Positions 40,263 through 40,359 of a DNA stretch of 40,359 bases are shown here, one piece after another (the stretch's first letter is position 1; every line of letters begins with the position of its first letter). The translations under genes were made by a program, and so were the position numbers. Origin of the DNA: Prevotella sp. (lineage in GTDB: Bacteria; Bacteroidota; Bacteroidia; Bacteroidales; Bacteroidaceae). The notes under the pieces were generated by a model. The model was given only the letters and a program-made list of their open reading frames with translations, was not told where the DNA came from and searched no databases. Location of the stretch: NCBI GenBank assembly GCA_017618275.1, contig JAFZUS010000080.1, positions 1 to 40,359 of the forward strand. Reading direction: 5' to 3'.

Positions 40263-40359
40263 TTAGATATTCAAACCGCTGAAACACATCATCGCCATAG
40301 CCATCAGACCTACGGTGATAAACACGATACCGAGGCCCTGCAGAGGCTTGGGTACATCA
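40263..40359 (-). CDS. nqrE: Na+-translocating NADH:quinone reductase subunit E, C-terminal end (partial)
   Basis: The last 31 residues read DVPKPLQGLGIVFITVGLMA and MAMMCFSGLNI before TAA at 40265-40263. This matches the NqrE end (VPKxLQGLGI.FI..GLMA..F..FSG). The rest lies outside the window. The stop is two bases from the inverted-repeat element. Confidence 0.88.
   Translation of the reverse strand, partial: DVPKPLQGLGIVFITVGLMAMAMMCFSGLNI

Overview
The window looks like a chromosome segment from a Bacteroidales bacterium, most likely Prevotellaceae. The signs are -7 promoter boxes of the TAnnTTTG type (often with TTTG about 20 bases upstream), an almost complete lack of Shine-Dalgarno sequences in the core genes, an NQR gene pair, a Rho factor with a long Ala/Glu-rich N-terminal insertion, an ATP synthase operon in the order D-C-I-B-E-F-H-A-G, and typical secreted families (FISUMP-like and dockerin proteins).

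Layout. 1-85 is the tail of a transposase, followed by tRNA-Asp. 354-5208 (minus) is a compact operon that starts with engB and uup, then recR, a membrane protein, a GT2 glycosyltransferase and an acetyltransferase; it diverges from rho (5370-7334, plus). 7409-17164 is an accessory region: DUF5675, a VirE_N/DUF3987 primase-helicase-like protein, several unrecognised proteins, a RelB-PIN toxin-antitoxin pair, a DUF4160/DUF2442-HTH pair, and an HU-like protein followed by a 37-residue 'smalll' peptide. 17379-18746 holds two secreted proteins, the second with a dockerin. From 18789 core genes return: rarA, a conserved acidic protein plus hppA, a double-domain esterase, a GH25 lysozyme, rlmH, a YpfJ-like metalloprotease, the complete ATP synthase operon (27724-34969), a TTD14-like ATPase/CYTH protein, pfkA, a NhaD-type antiporter, nqrF and the end of nqrE.

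How it fits together. The right half is dominated by ion bioenergetics: membrane pyrophosphatase, F1Fo-ATP synthase, NhaD Na+/H+ antiporter and Na+-NQR. The ATP synthase c subunit lacks the known Na+ ligands, which suggests H+ coupling next to Na+-based pumps.

The most unusual part is 7409-17164. It carries arrays of four 8-bp repeats (consensus GTNACWWT) at three sites. Two of them face each other around a 36-bp perfect palindrome, forming a 159-bp mirror-symmetric structure (15839-15997) between the DUF4160 gene and the HU gene. There are also 12-bp iteron-like repeats (11146-11181 and inverted at 11280-11308), a palindromic repeat inserted in frame in the VirE_N/DUF3987 gene (9567-9627), and strong Shine-Dalgarno sequences in two genes, unlike the rest of the window. 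I read this as an uncharacterised, possibly mobile or domesticated replicon-like Bacteroidales module with its own addiction system; that reading is inference. All calls come from reading the sequence without database searches.
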